25,772 nt of DNA from an uncultured Oscillospiraceae bacterium (GTDB lineage: Bacteria; Bacillota; Clostridia; Oscillospirales; Ruminococcaceae): positions 1-25,772 of the forward strand of contig CAJTVI010000034.1 in assembly GCA_910579545.1 (NCBI GenBank). Direction: 5' to 3'. The notes beneath the pieces are model-generated. The model was not told the origin of the DNA and searched no databases. It was given only the letters and a program-made list of their open reading frames with translations. Position 1 is the first letter of the stretch; each line of letters begins with the position of its first letter. Made by a program: the position numbers and the translations under genes. Below, piece after piece: positions 5,737 to 14,342 of the stretch.

Positions 5737-8435
5737 CGCGCGCTCGCCCTCTTTCCTGTAAAATAGGTCCTGCCAAGGTGGACCAGCCAGACCAGCGCGC
5801 ACTGCACCGCCGGCACCGCCGCCCCCAGGGCGCAGACCAGGCCCCAGCCCCGGGGGCTGAAGGGCTGGATGCCAAAAAAGCCGGGCAAAAAGCTGGTGGC
5901 CCCAAAAAAGCCCAGCGCCATGAGCCCGATCACCGCCGCCCGCAGCCGGGTGAGCGGCCAGCAGAGCAGGGCCAGCACGCACAGCCCGTTGACCCCCGCC
6001 AGCAGGGTGCAGGCCGAGGAGACCTCGGCCACCGGCAGCCCCATGCGCCCGCCCAAAAAGGAGGCGAGCAGCATGGCCGCCGCGGCGGTAAGCCCGCCCG
6101 GCAGCGCGTTGCCGATGGCCTGGGGCAAAAAGCGGCCCCTGGGGCGGGTGCAGCAGGGCTCGAAGGTGAGCAAAAAGGAGGGCGCGCCGATGAGCAGCCC
6201 GCTGATGAGGGTGATCTGGATGGGCACGAGCGGGTAGGGCCGGCCGGCGAGCAGCATGGCCGCCGCCGTGAAAAACGAAAAGATGTTTTTGACCAAAAAC
6301 AGCGAGGCCGACCGCCCGACGTTCTGGATGACCCGCCGCCCCTCGCAGAGGATGGCGGGCAGGGCCGCAAAGTTGGAGTCCAGCAGCACGATCTGGCTGG
6401 CCTGGCGGGCGGCCTCGCTGCCGGCGGCCATGGCGATGCTGCAATCGGCCTCCTTGAGGGCGGGCAGGTCGTTGACCCCATCGCCCAGCATGGCCACCGT
6501 GTGCCCGGCCCTGCGCAGCCCGGCAATGAGCTGCCGCTTTTGCTCGGGCGAAACCCGCCCAAACACCGTGTGCTGCTGGGCAAAGGCGGCCCAGTCGGCC
6601 GGGCCCTGGGGGGGCAGGGCGCTCATATCCGCCTGGCGCTGGGCGTTTGGCACCCCGGCCAGCTGGGCGATGCGGCCCACGGCGGCCGGCGCGTCCCCCG
6701 AGAGCACCTTGACGGCCACCCCCTGCTGCTGGAAATAGCGCAGGGTGTCCTGCACCCCCGGCCGCAGGGTGTCGGCCAGCACAACGTACCCCAGCAGGGT
6801 GTGCCGGCCGGTGAGGGCGTCGCGGCACACCGCGTTTTGCCCGGCGGCAAAGGCCAGCACCCGCCGCCCGGCCGCAAGCCAGGGCTTGAGCAGATCGGCG
6901 TTCTGCCCCGGGGCCAGCCGCTCGGGCGCGCCCAGCAGGTACCACACGCCCGGCGCGCTTGGGCCAGCGCCCTCTTGCCCCTCTTTATTTTGCCCGGCCG
7001 GCCCGGCTTGTCCGCCCTCGTTTTGGCCGGCGGGGGCGCAGGGGGCGGATGCGCCCGGCGCGTCCGGCACAAACTGGGCGCTCCACCCCCGCTGGGAGGA
7101 AAAGGGCACCTGTTGGGTGCTGGCAAGGGGCGGTGCGCTATAGGCATCGGCCAGGGCGCGGATGGTGGCGTTGGGGGCGGCGGCCGCCCGCGCAAAGCCC
7201 CCCAGCAGCGCCGCCAGCCGGGCCTCGGCGGCGTCTGGCGCGGCGCTTTTTGCCAAGGCGTCCCCTGTTATGGCGGCGTCTGGCGCGGCGCTTTTTGCCG
7301 CAAGATCCCCCGGCGCGGCATTTTCCGGCGCGGCGTTTCCCATTATGGCGGATCCCGGCGCGTTATCCTGCGGCGCGGCGTTCCCCACCGCCAGCAGCGC
7401 CTCGGCCCGCAGGCTGCCCTCGGTGAGGGTGCCGGTCTTGTCCAGACAGAGGGTGTCCACCCGGGCCAGGTTTTCGATGCAGGCCATCTCGTGCACCAGG
7501 GTGCGCTGCCGGGCCAGCCGCAGCACCCCCACCGCCAGCGCCACGCTGACCAGCAGGTACAGCCCCTCGGGGATCATGCCGCAGAGGGCCGCCACCGTGC
7601 TGCTTACCGCGTAGCGCAGGCTGGTGCCGGGCAGCGCGCACTGGCGCAGCCCCATAAAGACCCCAAAAGGGGCCAGCAGCACCCCCACCGCCCGCAGCCA
7701 GCGGTCGAGGTCCCGCACAAGGCCGGCGGGCCGCCGCTTTTGCCGCCGGGCGTTTTGGGTAAGGCGGGCGGCGTAGCTCTGCTGGCCCACCCGGTCCAGC
7801 CGGGCGGCGCACTCGCCCGCCACCACAACGCTGCCCGAGAGCAGCGGGTCCCCCGGCTGTTTTTTGACCGGGTCGGCCTCGCCGGTAAGCAGCGCCTCGT
7901 TGACCTCCACAAGGCCCGTAAGCACCACCGCGTCCGCGCAGACCTGCCCGCCCGCCGCAAAACGCACCACGTCGTCCAGCACCAGCTGGTCCGGGGGCAG
8001 CAGCTGCTCGCGGCCGTCCCGCACCACCCGCACCGGGGCCTGGGTGAGCACGGCGGCCTTTTGCAGCACCGCCCGCACCCGCAGCTCCTGCAGGATGCCG
8101 ATGCCCGCGTTGCACACCACCACCCCCAAAAACAGCATGTCCCGCCAGGCCCCCACCGCAGCCAGGCAGCCGGCCAAAAACACAAACACGAGGTTATAAA
8201 AGGTAAAGATATTGTCCCAAAAAATGCGGGCGGTGGTTTTGCCAAGCGAGGGGGGCGGGGTGTTGGCCCAGCCGCCCTGGGCCCGCTGGCTTGCCTGCTG
8301 CGCGGTAAGGCCGGCCGCCGGGTGCGGGTTTAACCGCTCTACCGGCTGCTGCCGACACGGGGGACAGCTCTTTGCATCCTTCGCCCTGCTGCCGGCGAAA
8401 GAACCTTCCCCCTGTCGTTCGCTTGACCTGCGCAT
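5733..8435 (-). CDS. P-type cation-transporting ATPase (HAD family, CtpE-like)
   Basis: This integral membrane pump couples ATP hydrolysis to cation transport. Family motifs are all present in the 900-residue product: LLTGEADPV (actuator domain, about 182), MIPEGL in transmembrane helix 4 (about 287), the phosphorylated Asp in DKTGTLTEG (about 332), and MLGDGVNDLPAL (about 649). TGEADP and PEGL without a CPx motif argue against heavy-metal P1B pumps; CtpE-like pumps, linked to calcium in mycobacteria, are the closest type I can name, so the ion is uncertain. Two low-complexity Ala/Pro/Gly/Gln-rich inserts (about 350-410 and 455-497) lengthen the cytoplasmic loop, and the usual KGAP-type nucleotide-binding motif is reduced to LLGAPERL. 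The start is the ATG at 8433-8435, 8 bases after GGGGAG, rather than a GTG three codons upstream. The first 30 residues carry a CPPC motif that I do not recognise. Confidence 0.88.
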   Translation of the reverse strand: MRRSSERQGEGSFAGSRAKDAKSCPPCRQQPVERLNPHPAAGLTAQQASQRAQGGWANTPPPSLGKTTARIFWDNIFTFYNLVFVFLAGCLAAVGAWRDMLFLGVVVCNAGIGILQELRVRAVLQKAAVLTQAPVRVVRDGREQLLPPDQLVLDDVVRFAAGGQVCADAVVLTGLVEVNEALLTGEADPVKKQPGDPLLSGSVVVAGECAARLDRVGQQSYAARLTQNARRQKRRPAGLVRDLDRWLRAVGVLLAPFGVFMGLRQCALPGTSLRYAVSSTVAALCGMIPEGLYLLVSVALAVGVLRLARQRTLVHEMACIENLARVDTLCLDKTGTLTEGSLRAEALLAVGNAAPQDNAPGSAIMGNAAPENAAPGDLAAKSAAPDAAITGDALAKSAAPDAAEARLAALLGGFARAAAAPNATIRALADAYSAPPLASTQQVPFSSQRGWSAQFVPDAPGASAPCAPAGQNEGGQAGPAGQNKEGQEGAGPSAPGVWYLLGAPERLAPGQNADLLKPWLAAGRRVLAFAAGQNAVCRDALTGRHTLLGYVVLADTLRPGVQDTLRYFQQQGVAVKVLSGDAPAAVGRIAQLAGVPNAQRQADMSALPPQGPADWAAFAQQHTVFGRVSPEQKRQLIAGLRRAGHTVAMLGDGVNDLPALKEADCSIAMAAGSEAARQASQIVLLDSNFAALPAILCEGRRVIQNVGRSASLFLVKNIFSFFTAAAMLLAGRPYPLVPIQITLISGLLIGAPSFLLTFEPCCTRPRGRFLPQAIGNALPGGLTAAAAMLLASFLGGRMGLPVAEVSSACTLLAGVNGLCVLALLCWPLTRLRAAVIGLMALGFFGATSFLPGFFGIQPFSPRGWGLVCALGAAVPAVQCALVWLVHLGRTYFTGKRASAR
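7227..7299 (-). repeat. Perfect 28-bp direct repeat, 45-bp period, inside the ATPase gene
   Basis: The 28 bases at 7227-7254 recur exactly at 7272-7299. The period is 45 bases, 15 codons, so the duplication keeps the frame and encodes AKSAAPDAA twice. Flanking sequence (7300-7385) holds shorter relatives ending in GGCGCGGCG, which encode the GNAAP units. The array lies in the nucleotide-binding loop, not in a transmembrane part. Confidence 0.92.
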
Positions 8436-8473
8436 TTTGGGCACTCCCCTCTCCCTTGGGCAGCGGCCGGGCC

Positions 8474-8504
8474 AAAAAGCGGGGCCGCAAATGTTTGCAG
8501 GCCC
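8474..8504 (-). promoter_or_regulatory. Terminator-like hairpin in the ATPase leader
   Basis: On the minus strand a 10-bp stem (8495-8504 with 8481-8490, one G-U pair) closes an ACAU loop and is followed a few bases on by TTTTT (8474-8478). It lies about 40 bases before the ATPase ATG. A second hairpin, GCCGGGCG with CGCCCGGC, lies upstream at 8530-8550. This arrangement fits a leader with transcription attenuation. No M-box or other riboswitch core that I know is visible, and I found no convincing promoter in 8505-8664. The plus strand also has a T-run after the stem (8510-8516), so it could instead stop transcription from that side. Confidence 0.45.
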
Positions 8505-8664
8505 GCCGGTTTTTTTGCCGCTGGTTGCAGCCGGGCGCTTGCCGCCCGGCGCTTACCCCATAAAACGACATTGGGCGGGGAATCCCTTCAAATTTTTGCC
8601 AGCCGACCCGCCCGCCAAACACCCAGGGCCGCAAAATTGCCGCCGGCCGCTTTTGTTGGGCAGT

Positions 8665-8700
8665 AAAAAGCCGCCCCCTTTGCCAAAAGGGGGCGGCTTT
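8665..8700 (-). terminator. Strong intrinsic terminator of the surface-protein operon
   Basis: A 15-bp perfect stem (8667-8681 with 8686-8700) closes a 4-base loop and is followed by TTTTT on the minus strand. It lies 25 bases after the stop codon of the 57-residue gene and separates that operon from the ATPase gene. Confidence 0.9.
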
Positions 8701-8724
8701 GCTGATGTGGGATGGGCCGGGGCC

Positions 8725-8898
8725 TCAGCCCCGGCGCAGGGTGTCGCCGGCCATCCGGTCGGCCAGTTCGTCCTCAAAGTTTTTTTGGCGCTTGTGCTGC
8801 TGGAAGCGGTGCACCACGAACACCACCACCATGGCGATGAGCACGATCAGGGACGGCAGGTCCCAGAAACACCAGCCAAACGAGGTGTGTGCAAACAT
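8725..8898 (-). CDS. 57-residue single-pass membrane protein, function unknown
   Basis: The small gene is well supported: AGGAGGG lies 6 bases before the ATG (8896-8898), a strong terminator follows the stop, and the product has an orderly layout. Residues 1-14 are aromatic-rich (FGWCFWD), residues 15-30 are one hydrophobic helix, and the rest is a charged tail (HRFQQHKRQKNFEDELADRM). The positive residues after the helix predict the N-terminus outside and the tail inside the cell. It starts 104 bases after the large surface-protein gene on the same strand with no terminator between, so the two are probably cotranscribed. The surface protein ends with the same layout, a membrane helix and a charged cytoplasmic tail, so the two might pair in the membrane; this is only inferred from position and shape. 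Confidence 0.75.
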   Translation of the reverse strand: MFAHTSFGWCFWDLPSLIVLIAMVVVFVVHRFQQHKRQKNFEDELADRMAGDTLRRG

Positions 8899-9002
8899 CT
8901 TGTTCCCTCCTGTTGTTGGGTTTGGCCCGCCCTTGGGGGGCGCGTCGGCCTGCTTTGGGCCGGCGCCGGGGCCTTGGGTTTTTGGCGGCGCAAGGGGGGC
9001 TG

Positions 9003-12000
9003 TTACCGGCCTTGGGCGGTATACTCTTCGAGCCTTGCGCGGGCCTCAAAAATGTCCCGCTGGCCCTGTTTGACCTTGGAAATGTACAAAAGCTCGAGCA
9101 CAAAGGCCGCCAGCAGCAGGATAAAGTGCAGGATGCAGCAGCGGTGGTCGGCCGGGCCGGCCAGCGGGGTGGCCTCCTCGCCGAGTTCTACCTCCTCGCC
9201 CTCGCCGGGGTTCTGGATCGAGATGCGCGGCGCGGTGGCCGGGCCGGCCAGCGGGGTAGCGGGCTCCTCAAGTTCCTCCGGCTCGGCGGCCGGGGCTACT
9301 GCGGCCCGGCGCACCGGTACTGCCACCGGCGCGGCCACAGGTGCGGGGGCGGGCGCGGGGGCAGGCGCAAGGGCGGGGCCTCCGCCGCCACCGCCGCCGC
9401 CGGCCGGCGCGGGCGCGCCGAGGGTCACCACAAAGTTAGTGCTGCCGGTGATGCGGGTGGCCGTGGTGGGCCGGGTGGGCCCCCAGCTTGCCAGCCGGAC
9501 GCTGTAGCCCCGGTTGGCGGTAACGGCCGGCAGCTGGCTGACATCCAGATGCCCCACGCCATCCGCGGAAGGCACGCCGTTTTCGTCACGCAGGGTGACC
9601 ACCGTGCTGGACAGGCTTACGCTGCCGTTTACGGCCGAGTAGCTTACCACCGCCTGGTAGATGTCCGGGATGCCGTCGCCGGGGCCGGGGTGGGACGGGT
9701 CAACGTTCACGGTGGGGTCGCGCAGAAGGTCCGCCCGGTACAGGCCGGTTACCGTAATATCCCCTGCCGGCATGGTATCCGGCTCGCCCTGCCAGCCGGT
9801 AAACACATAGCCATAGCGGGCCGCGGGCTCCCCTTTGCGGGGCACCGGCGCGCCATAGAGGAACTCGACGGGGGCTTCTTCCTCCAGCACGGTGCCGTTT
9901 TCGGTCTCGTGCCGGTAGGTGACCTTGTAGCTGCGGCGGGCAAAATAGATGTTGGCGATGGTGCTGCCATCCCCCGCGATCCGCACGCCGTCCACCGCCG
10001 CGGGCACCTGCTCGTTGGGATGGGCGCTGTCGGTCATGGTATAGTGATCCAGCACAAAGCCCTCGGCGGGCATCCGCTCTTTTGTGAATTTGGCCAGGTC
10101 CACCAGATCCCCGGTGGTGCCGGTCAGCATCTCAACATCCCCATCCAGGTTGCGCACAAGATAGGTGCCGTCCGGCTCCATCAGGAAATAGCGCACGGTA
10201 TAGGGGGTATCCGGTTTGGGGGTATAGCGGCCAACGAGGGTAACGTTGCCGTCCGGCATCGAGATAAGGTCGTTTTCGAGCGGCTTGCCGTCCCAGTACC
10301 AGCCGCTGAAGTCGTAGCCAGCCAGCGCGGGCGGGGCCAGGACCTTTGCATTCTGGCCGTAGAAGTAACGGCCCTCATCCTCCGGCACGGGGCCGGCCCC
10401 CTCGGGCAGGATGCCATCGAACTTGTAGTACACCTTGTAGCGGGGGCGGGCATAGTAGACCTTGAGCACCAGCTCGGGCTTGCCCTCCCGGTCAAAGGTA
10501 ACGGTGCCGCTGAGTTTCTGGTCGTTATGGCCCGTCTGGGCGTAGCCATCGACCGCCGGGACCGGGGCCTCGACCTTTTCGCCCGCAAAGGCGTCGATCT
10601 GCTGGGTCATTGTATCATTGCGGGAATAGCTGCCCAGCACCGGGTTTTCGAAATAGTATTCGACCGTGTAGGCATTCTCCACCTTATAGGGCTCAAAGCG
10701 GCCGGTCAGGACCACGTCCTTGTCGGGCATGGTAAACTGGCCGTCCTTCATCTCAAGGCCCTGCGCCTCCCAGCCGCTGAACTTGTAGCCGGGCGCGGTG
10801 ACCGGCTCCCGCGAGGCGGTGACCAGCTGGCCGGTGCGGGCATGCTGGGGCTGCGGCAGGCCGGATACGGTGAGATTCCCATTCTGATCCTTGGGCAGGT
10901 CGCCGGTGATCAGATAGTGTACCGTGTGGTCGGCACGCTGGTAATAGACAGGGATCTCAAGGCCGCTGTAAAGCTGGACGGTGGGCAGCACCCCATTTTG
11001 GGGAACAAGGTCGGAGGTGTCGATCTCCTTGCCATACAATTCGGCCGCCTCTTCCAGCGGCAGGGCGGTGACCCAGCTGCCGGCATAGCCCTTTTGCTCG
11101 ATCGAAAAGAGTTCCTTGTATTTGCCGGAGCCGTCCTCCAGCTGCCGATAGTAGGTGATCGTGTAGGAGGTTTCTCCCAGCACGTTAAAGCTGCCGGTGA
11201 GTTCGACCTTCTTTGCGGGCATGCAGAACTGGCCGCCGCTGATGACGGCATCCTGGGTGGCCCAGCCGCTGAAGGTATAGCCCGCGGGCGGCTCGACCTC
11301 GGCAAGGGATACCGTCTGGCCGGTTTTAAAGTTGAGGGTTTTAGGCAGCTTTGGCGCGCCCTCGGGCGCCCAGGCATATTGATAGGTGACCGGGTAGCTC
11401 TCGCGGCTGTAATACAGCTCGATGACGAGGGTGCCCTCGGCCGGGATCGGGTTTTTGGCCACAATGGTGCCGCCCAGCGGCTCGGAGTTCCAGAGCTCCC
11501 TGGCCCGGGCCAGGACCATATCCACAAGGCGCTCGGCATTGCCCTCGTACTTGTAGCCCTCGAACTGGGGCACCCTGATCACCGGCTTTTCGCCCAGCCT
11601 GCCGTTGGCGTAATGGATGTCCTCGCAGATGGGGACGTTGTAAACCCCATCCTCGTCCAGGGATTCGGCCAGGCAGCGCACCACATAGGGGATGTCCTCC
11701 CGCGGGGTGTAGATCACCGTGACCGTCATGTCCTTTTCAATGCCCGCACCCGCCACAGCGCCCATGTTGGGCCGGTAGCCCGGGACGTCCGGGCTGGAGA
11801 TGCTGTACCCCTCGCCGGGCTTGAGCTGCAGGACGACCGGCTCCGCGGCCTGCCTGCCATCGTTCAGGTGGTAGTTGACCGTGAGGGTGAACTTTTTGGG
11901 CTCGTACCGGAAGGTGACGAGGTTGGCGCCGCTGTCCAGCCCCAAAACAAGGGTTTTGGGGTTCTGCTCATCCGGCGCAAGCTCCCAGCCCGCCAGCAGC

Positions 12001-14090
12001 GGGGCGTTTGCCGATACTGGCGAGTTGTACCAGCCTTCATTGCCCTCGGTGTATCGGCCAAGCTCGACCTCATCATCGCCGTCCCCGCTTTGGGCAACGG
12101 CCCGCACCGTGTAGCCGACCCGGTCCGGCTGGAGCGGCACCTCAAAAACGGTGCTGCCCTCCGGATCAAGGGCCTTGCCCTCCACGCTTTCCACGGCCAG
12201 GCTGTAGCCCGCCGGGATGTCCAAACTCTTGAGGTCCAGTTCCTGCGTCTGGCCGGCCGGCACGGAAGCCTCCCGGGAGAAGGTTTTCACCGGCTTCCCG
12301 GTTATGGCATCGTACAGCCGGACGGTGTAGTAAACGGTGTTGGCCTTGTAATAAAGGGTGTACTCCTGCTGGGTTTTTCCCTCCTCATGGGGCACGGTCA
12401 CGCTGCCCGAAACCAGCGGCTCATAGCCGGAGATCGACGGCACCGTGAGGGTATAGTCCTGATCACCGGGGATGTCCTTGGCCGTAAATTCCCGCAGAAT
12501 CGCATCCCCATCCTGAACAACGCAGCGGACGGTGAGGTTCCAGGGCTTTACGAGTTCGGGAAGCGGCTCCTTCCACACGGCGGCAAGGGTCAGTTCGTGG
12601 GCCGGCATGGCGGCCGGCAGCGGCCCGCCGTCCTCAAGGGCCCAGCCCGCAAATACCGCGCCGGGGCTGACCCCCTCGGGGGGCGCGATCTGGCCGGCGG
12701 TGGGCAGGAACGGCGAGAGCGGCTCTTCAAACAGCAAAACCGCGCCATCCTCCGCCCCTGTGCAGTTTGTAAACGCAAGGGTGTAACCCTGGCGGACATA
12801 AAGCAGTTCGCCCGTCTGCTCGTTGCAGGTTTTGTACGCAAAGCCCTCAATGGGGGTCGCGTAGTCCTCAAGGCTGCCGTCCGCGGGCCGCTGGATGGTC
12901 CGCCAGCACTTGTATTTTCCATCCAGTTCCTGGAGCATGTACTTCACTTCGCGCAGCTGCCCGCTGCTGGCGTAAAAGTGCATATCCTGGGCGGGCATCC
13001 GCTTGGGAAGCTCGGTGGCGACCATGCAGCTTTCGTCCGTATACCAGGTATATTCCCTGTATACGCCACCCAGATTGTCCAGCACAACGGTATCGTATTC
13101 TTGCAAGATTTTAAGGGTATCGTCCTCAGCCCAGCCGCGGAGGGTGTCCCATTTATAAAAATGGAGGGTAAAGGTGCGGCGGACAAAATAGACATTCATC
13201 ACCGTGGGGCCATCGGCCGCGATGGTCACCGGCTGGGTTTTTTGGGTATCCAGCTCGTAGCCGGCCGGGTCGAGCCCCAGGTCCCCGGGGTTGGAAACAT
13301 AGGCTGCCAGGCTGCCCACGGCGCCTGTGCGCATCTCCTCATAAAGCGGGAAATCCGGATCCTCGTCCCAGTATACGATCTTATAATCCGCCAAAACCAC
13401 GGCCGGCTCCCAGATGGCGTAGACCGCAAGGTCCTCCTCCGGCATGATCAGATCCTCCGGCAGGCCCTTCCAGCCGGCAAACTCATATCCATCGCGGGCC
13501 GGCTCCTCCGGCAGGGCGATCTCCTCGCCGGCCTTGAGGGTACTGGTTTCAATGGACTCTCCGTCCTCTTCCACGTACCAGGTAATGGTATATGTATCGG
13601 CGGCCGGCTGGCGCATGGGCGCGCGCATCGGGCCCGGCGCGGGGGTCGCGCTGGGATCAGGGGTGGCGCTGGGATCGGGAGTCGCGCTGGGATCGGAGGT
13701 GGCACCGGGTTCCGGCGAGGCACTGGGATCCGGGGTCGCGTCCGGCTGGGCGGTCGCGTCCGGATCGGCGGTGGCGCTGGGATCGGGGGTCGGCTCGCTC
13801 CCATCGCCCGTTTCCGGGGCCGCGGTGGCAGCCGGGGTCTCCGGCGGCGTTTCGGGCTGCTGGGTCTCAGCCGGCTGGGTCTCAGCCGGCGGAGTCTCAG
13901 GCTGCGGCGGCGGGGTCTCCTCCTCCGGCTCGTTCGGCTCCGGTTCGGGAGACGGCTCGCTCACGACGGTTGGGTCGTCCGGCAGCTCGGTAGCAAAGGC
14001 GCTCAGGTTGGGCAGATACCCCATGAGCATAACAAACGCCAGCATCCCGCACAAAAGGCGAAGCGCCTTTTTGCTGAACCGCTCGTTCAT
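9003..14090 (-). CDS. Large InlB-B-repeat surface protein with C-terminal membrane anchor
   Basis: The 1695-residue product starts with a signal peptide (about 1-33, ending LSAFA). A Pro/Thr/Glu-rich stalk and DPSATP repeats follow to about residue 160. Most of the rest is a chain of Listeria-Bacteroides (InlB B, Flg_new-type) repeats recognisable by GY-x-FxGW ... MP ... V/L-x-G/A motifs, as in GYEFAGWKG, GYTFSGWAT, GYKFSGWEA, GYDFSGWYW and GYVFTGWQG, alternating with MucBP-like YTVxYYF modules. A Gly8 run, an Ala-Pro repeat and an acidic linker with two ATPLAGPA copies lead to one membrane helix (about 1651-1670) and a 25-residue charged tail. No LPXTG motif is visible, so anchoring seems to be by the helix, not by sortase. 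The ATG at 14088-14090 follows AAGGAGG and is preferred to upstream in-frame codons because it begins the signal peptide. Adhesion or cell-wall binding is expected of the family; the ligand is unknown. Confidence 0.88.
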   Translation of the reverse strand: MNERFSKKALRLLCGMLAFVMLMGYLPNLSAFATELPDDPTVVSEPSPEPEPNEPEEETPPPQPETPPAETQPAETQQPETPPETPAATAAPETGDGSEPTPDPSATADPDATAQPDATPDPSASPEPGATSDPSATPDPSATPDPSATPAPGPMRAPMRQPAADTYTITWYVEEDGESIETSTLKAGEEIALPEEPARDGYEFAGWKGLPEDLIMPEEDLAVYAIWEPAVVLADYKIVYWDEDPDFPLYEEMRTGAVGSLAAYVSNPGDLGLDPAGYELDTQKTQPVTIAADGPTVMNVYFVRRTFTLHFYKWDTLRGWAEDDTLKILQEYDTVVLDNLGGVYREYTWYTDESCMVATELPKRMPAQDMHFYASSGQLREVKYMLQELDGKYKCWRTIQRPADGSLEDYATPIEGFAYKTCNEQTGELLYVRQGYTLAFTNCTGAEDGAVLLFEEPLSPFLPTAGQIAPPEGVSPGAVFAGWALEDGGPLPAAMPAHELTLAAVWKEPLPELVKPWNLTVRCVVQDGDAILREFTAKDIPGDQDYTLTVPSISGYEPLVSGSVTVPHEEGKTQQEYTLYYKANTVYYTVRLYDAITGKPVKTFSREASVPAGQTQELDLKSLDIPAGYSLAVESVEGKALDPEGSTVFEVPLQPDRVGYTVRAVAQSGDGDDEVELGRYTEGNEGWYNSPVSANAPLLAGWELAPDEQNPKTLVLGLDSGANLVTFRYEPKKFTLTVNYHLNDGRQAAEPVVLQLKPGEGYSISSPDVPGYRPNMGAVAGAGIEKDMTVTVIYTPREDIPYVVRCLAESLDEDGVYNVPICEDIHYANGRLGEKPVIRVPQFEGYKYEGNAERLVDMVLARARELWNSEPLGGTIVAKNPIPAEGTLVIELYYSRESYPVTYQYAWAPEGAPKLPKTLNFKTGQTVSLAEVEPPAGYTFSGWATQDAVISGGQFCMPAKKVELTGSFNVLGETSYTITYYRQLEDGSGKYKELFSIEQKGYAGSWVTALPLEEAAELYGKEIDTSDLVPQNGVLPTVQLYSGLEIPVYYQRADHTVHYLITGDLPKDQNGNLTVSGLPQPQHARTGQLVTASREPVTAPGYKFSGWEAQGLEMKDGQFTMPDKDVVLTGRFEPYKVENAYTVEYYFENPVLGSYSRNDTMTQQIDAFAGEKVEAPVPAVDGYAQTGHNDQKLSGTVTFDREGKPELVLKVYYARPRYKVYYKFDGILPEGAGPVPEDEGRYFYGQNAKVLAPPALAGYDFSGWYWDGKPLENDLISMPDGNVTLVGRYTPKPDTPYTVRYFLMEPDGTYLVRNLDGDVEMLTGTTGDLVDLAKFTKERMPAEGFVLDHYTMTDSAHPNEQVPAAVDGVRIAGDGSTIANIYFARRSYKVTYRHETENGTVLEEEAPVEFLYGAPVPRKGEPAARYGYVFTGWQGEPDTMPAGDITVTGLYRADLLRDPTVNVDPSHPGPGDGIPDIYQAVVSYSAVNGSVSLSSTVVTLRDENGVPSADGVGHLDVSQLPAVTANRGYSVRLASWGPTRPTTATRITGSTNFVVTLGAPAPAGGGGGGGGPALAPAPAPAPAPVAAPVAVPVRRAAVAPAAEPEELEEPATPLAGPATAPRISIQNPGEGEEVELGEEATPLAGPADHRCCILHFILLLAAFVLELLYISKVKQGQRDIFEARARLEEYTAQGR
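9151..9257 (-). repeat. 20-bp direct repeat in the acidic linker of the surface protein
   Basis: The 20 bases at 9151-9170 recur exactly at 9238-9257, a period of 87 bases (29 codons, in frame). They encode the repeated TPLAGPA segment beside the membrane anchor. TPLA-like segments preceded by acidic residues are common in clostridial B-repeat proteins just before the anchor. Confidence 0.85.
13635..13793 (-). repeat. Degenerate 18-bp repeat encoding DPSATP
   Basis: About eight units of 18 bases encode D-P-S/D-A-T-P or near variants at residues 101-152 of the surface protein. They form an extended, probably unstructured stalk between the signal peptide and the first B-repeat. All units keep the frame. 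Confidence 0.85.
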
Positions 14091-14160
14091 GGTGCATTCC
14101 TCCTTGTTTGCTGCAAGCAGGCGCGCCGCCTGCCGGCCCGGGGCGTGGGGGATGGTTCCG

Positions 14161-14172
14161 GGCCGCATCATA
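14161..14172 (-). promoter_or_regulatory. Candidate promoter of the surface-protein operon
   Basis: TATGAT (14167-14172) preceded by TGT is an extended -10 box on the minus strand; the -35 region is poor. It would give a leader of about 70 bases. The AT-rich block at 14279-14342, about 110 bases upstream, is the other possible promoter region. Confidence 0.4.
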
Positions 14173-14278
14173 ACACTTTTTTGGGGGCGCTGCGGCCCCG
14201 CCGGCCGCCATGCGGCCGCGGGCCCCTGCACACCTGGCGCTTGACACTTGGCGCTTGGCAGGCCCCTCTATCAAGTAA

Positions 14279-14342
14279 AGTCTTTTTAAAAAGGGCAAAT
14301 TGCTCATTTTAAAAAGCATTTTTTTGCAAAAAAATACTTTTT
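14279..14342. other. AT-rich block with two palindromes
   Basis: In otherwise GC-rich DNA these 64 bases are almost all A and T. They contain a perfect 12-base palindrome, CTTTTTAAAAAG (14282-14293), and a 32-base palindrome (14311-14342) whose 15-16-base arms differ at one position pair and meet at TTTTTTTGCAAAAAAA. It lies between the sigma/anti-sigma operon and the surface-protein gene. It may be an upstream promoter element, a regulator site or a two-way terminator. Confidence 0.6.

Noticed and set aside
5724..8333. 869-codon plus-strand frame opposite the ATPase gene
   Set aside because: It is the shadow of the P-type ATPase; it has no ribosome binding site and no recognisable domain, and consists of Gly/Pro/Arg/Gln-rich sequence.
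8436..8664. M-box magnesium riboswitch ahead of the ATPase
   Set aside because: I could not find the conserved M-box core; only generic hairpins are visible.
8889..14312. 1807-codon open frame on the plus strand
   Set aside because: It lies antisense to the B-repeat surface protein, whose signal peptide, repeats and anchor are clear. Its product is low in sense, and long antisense frames are common in GC-rich DNA.
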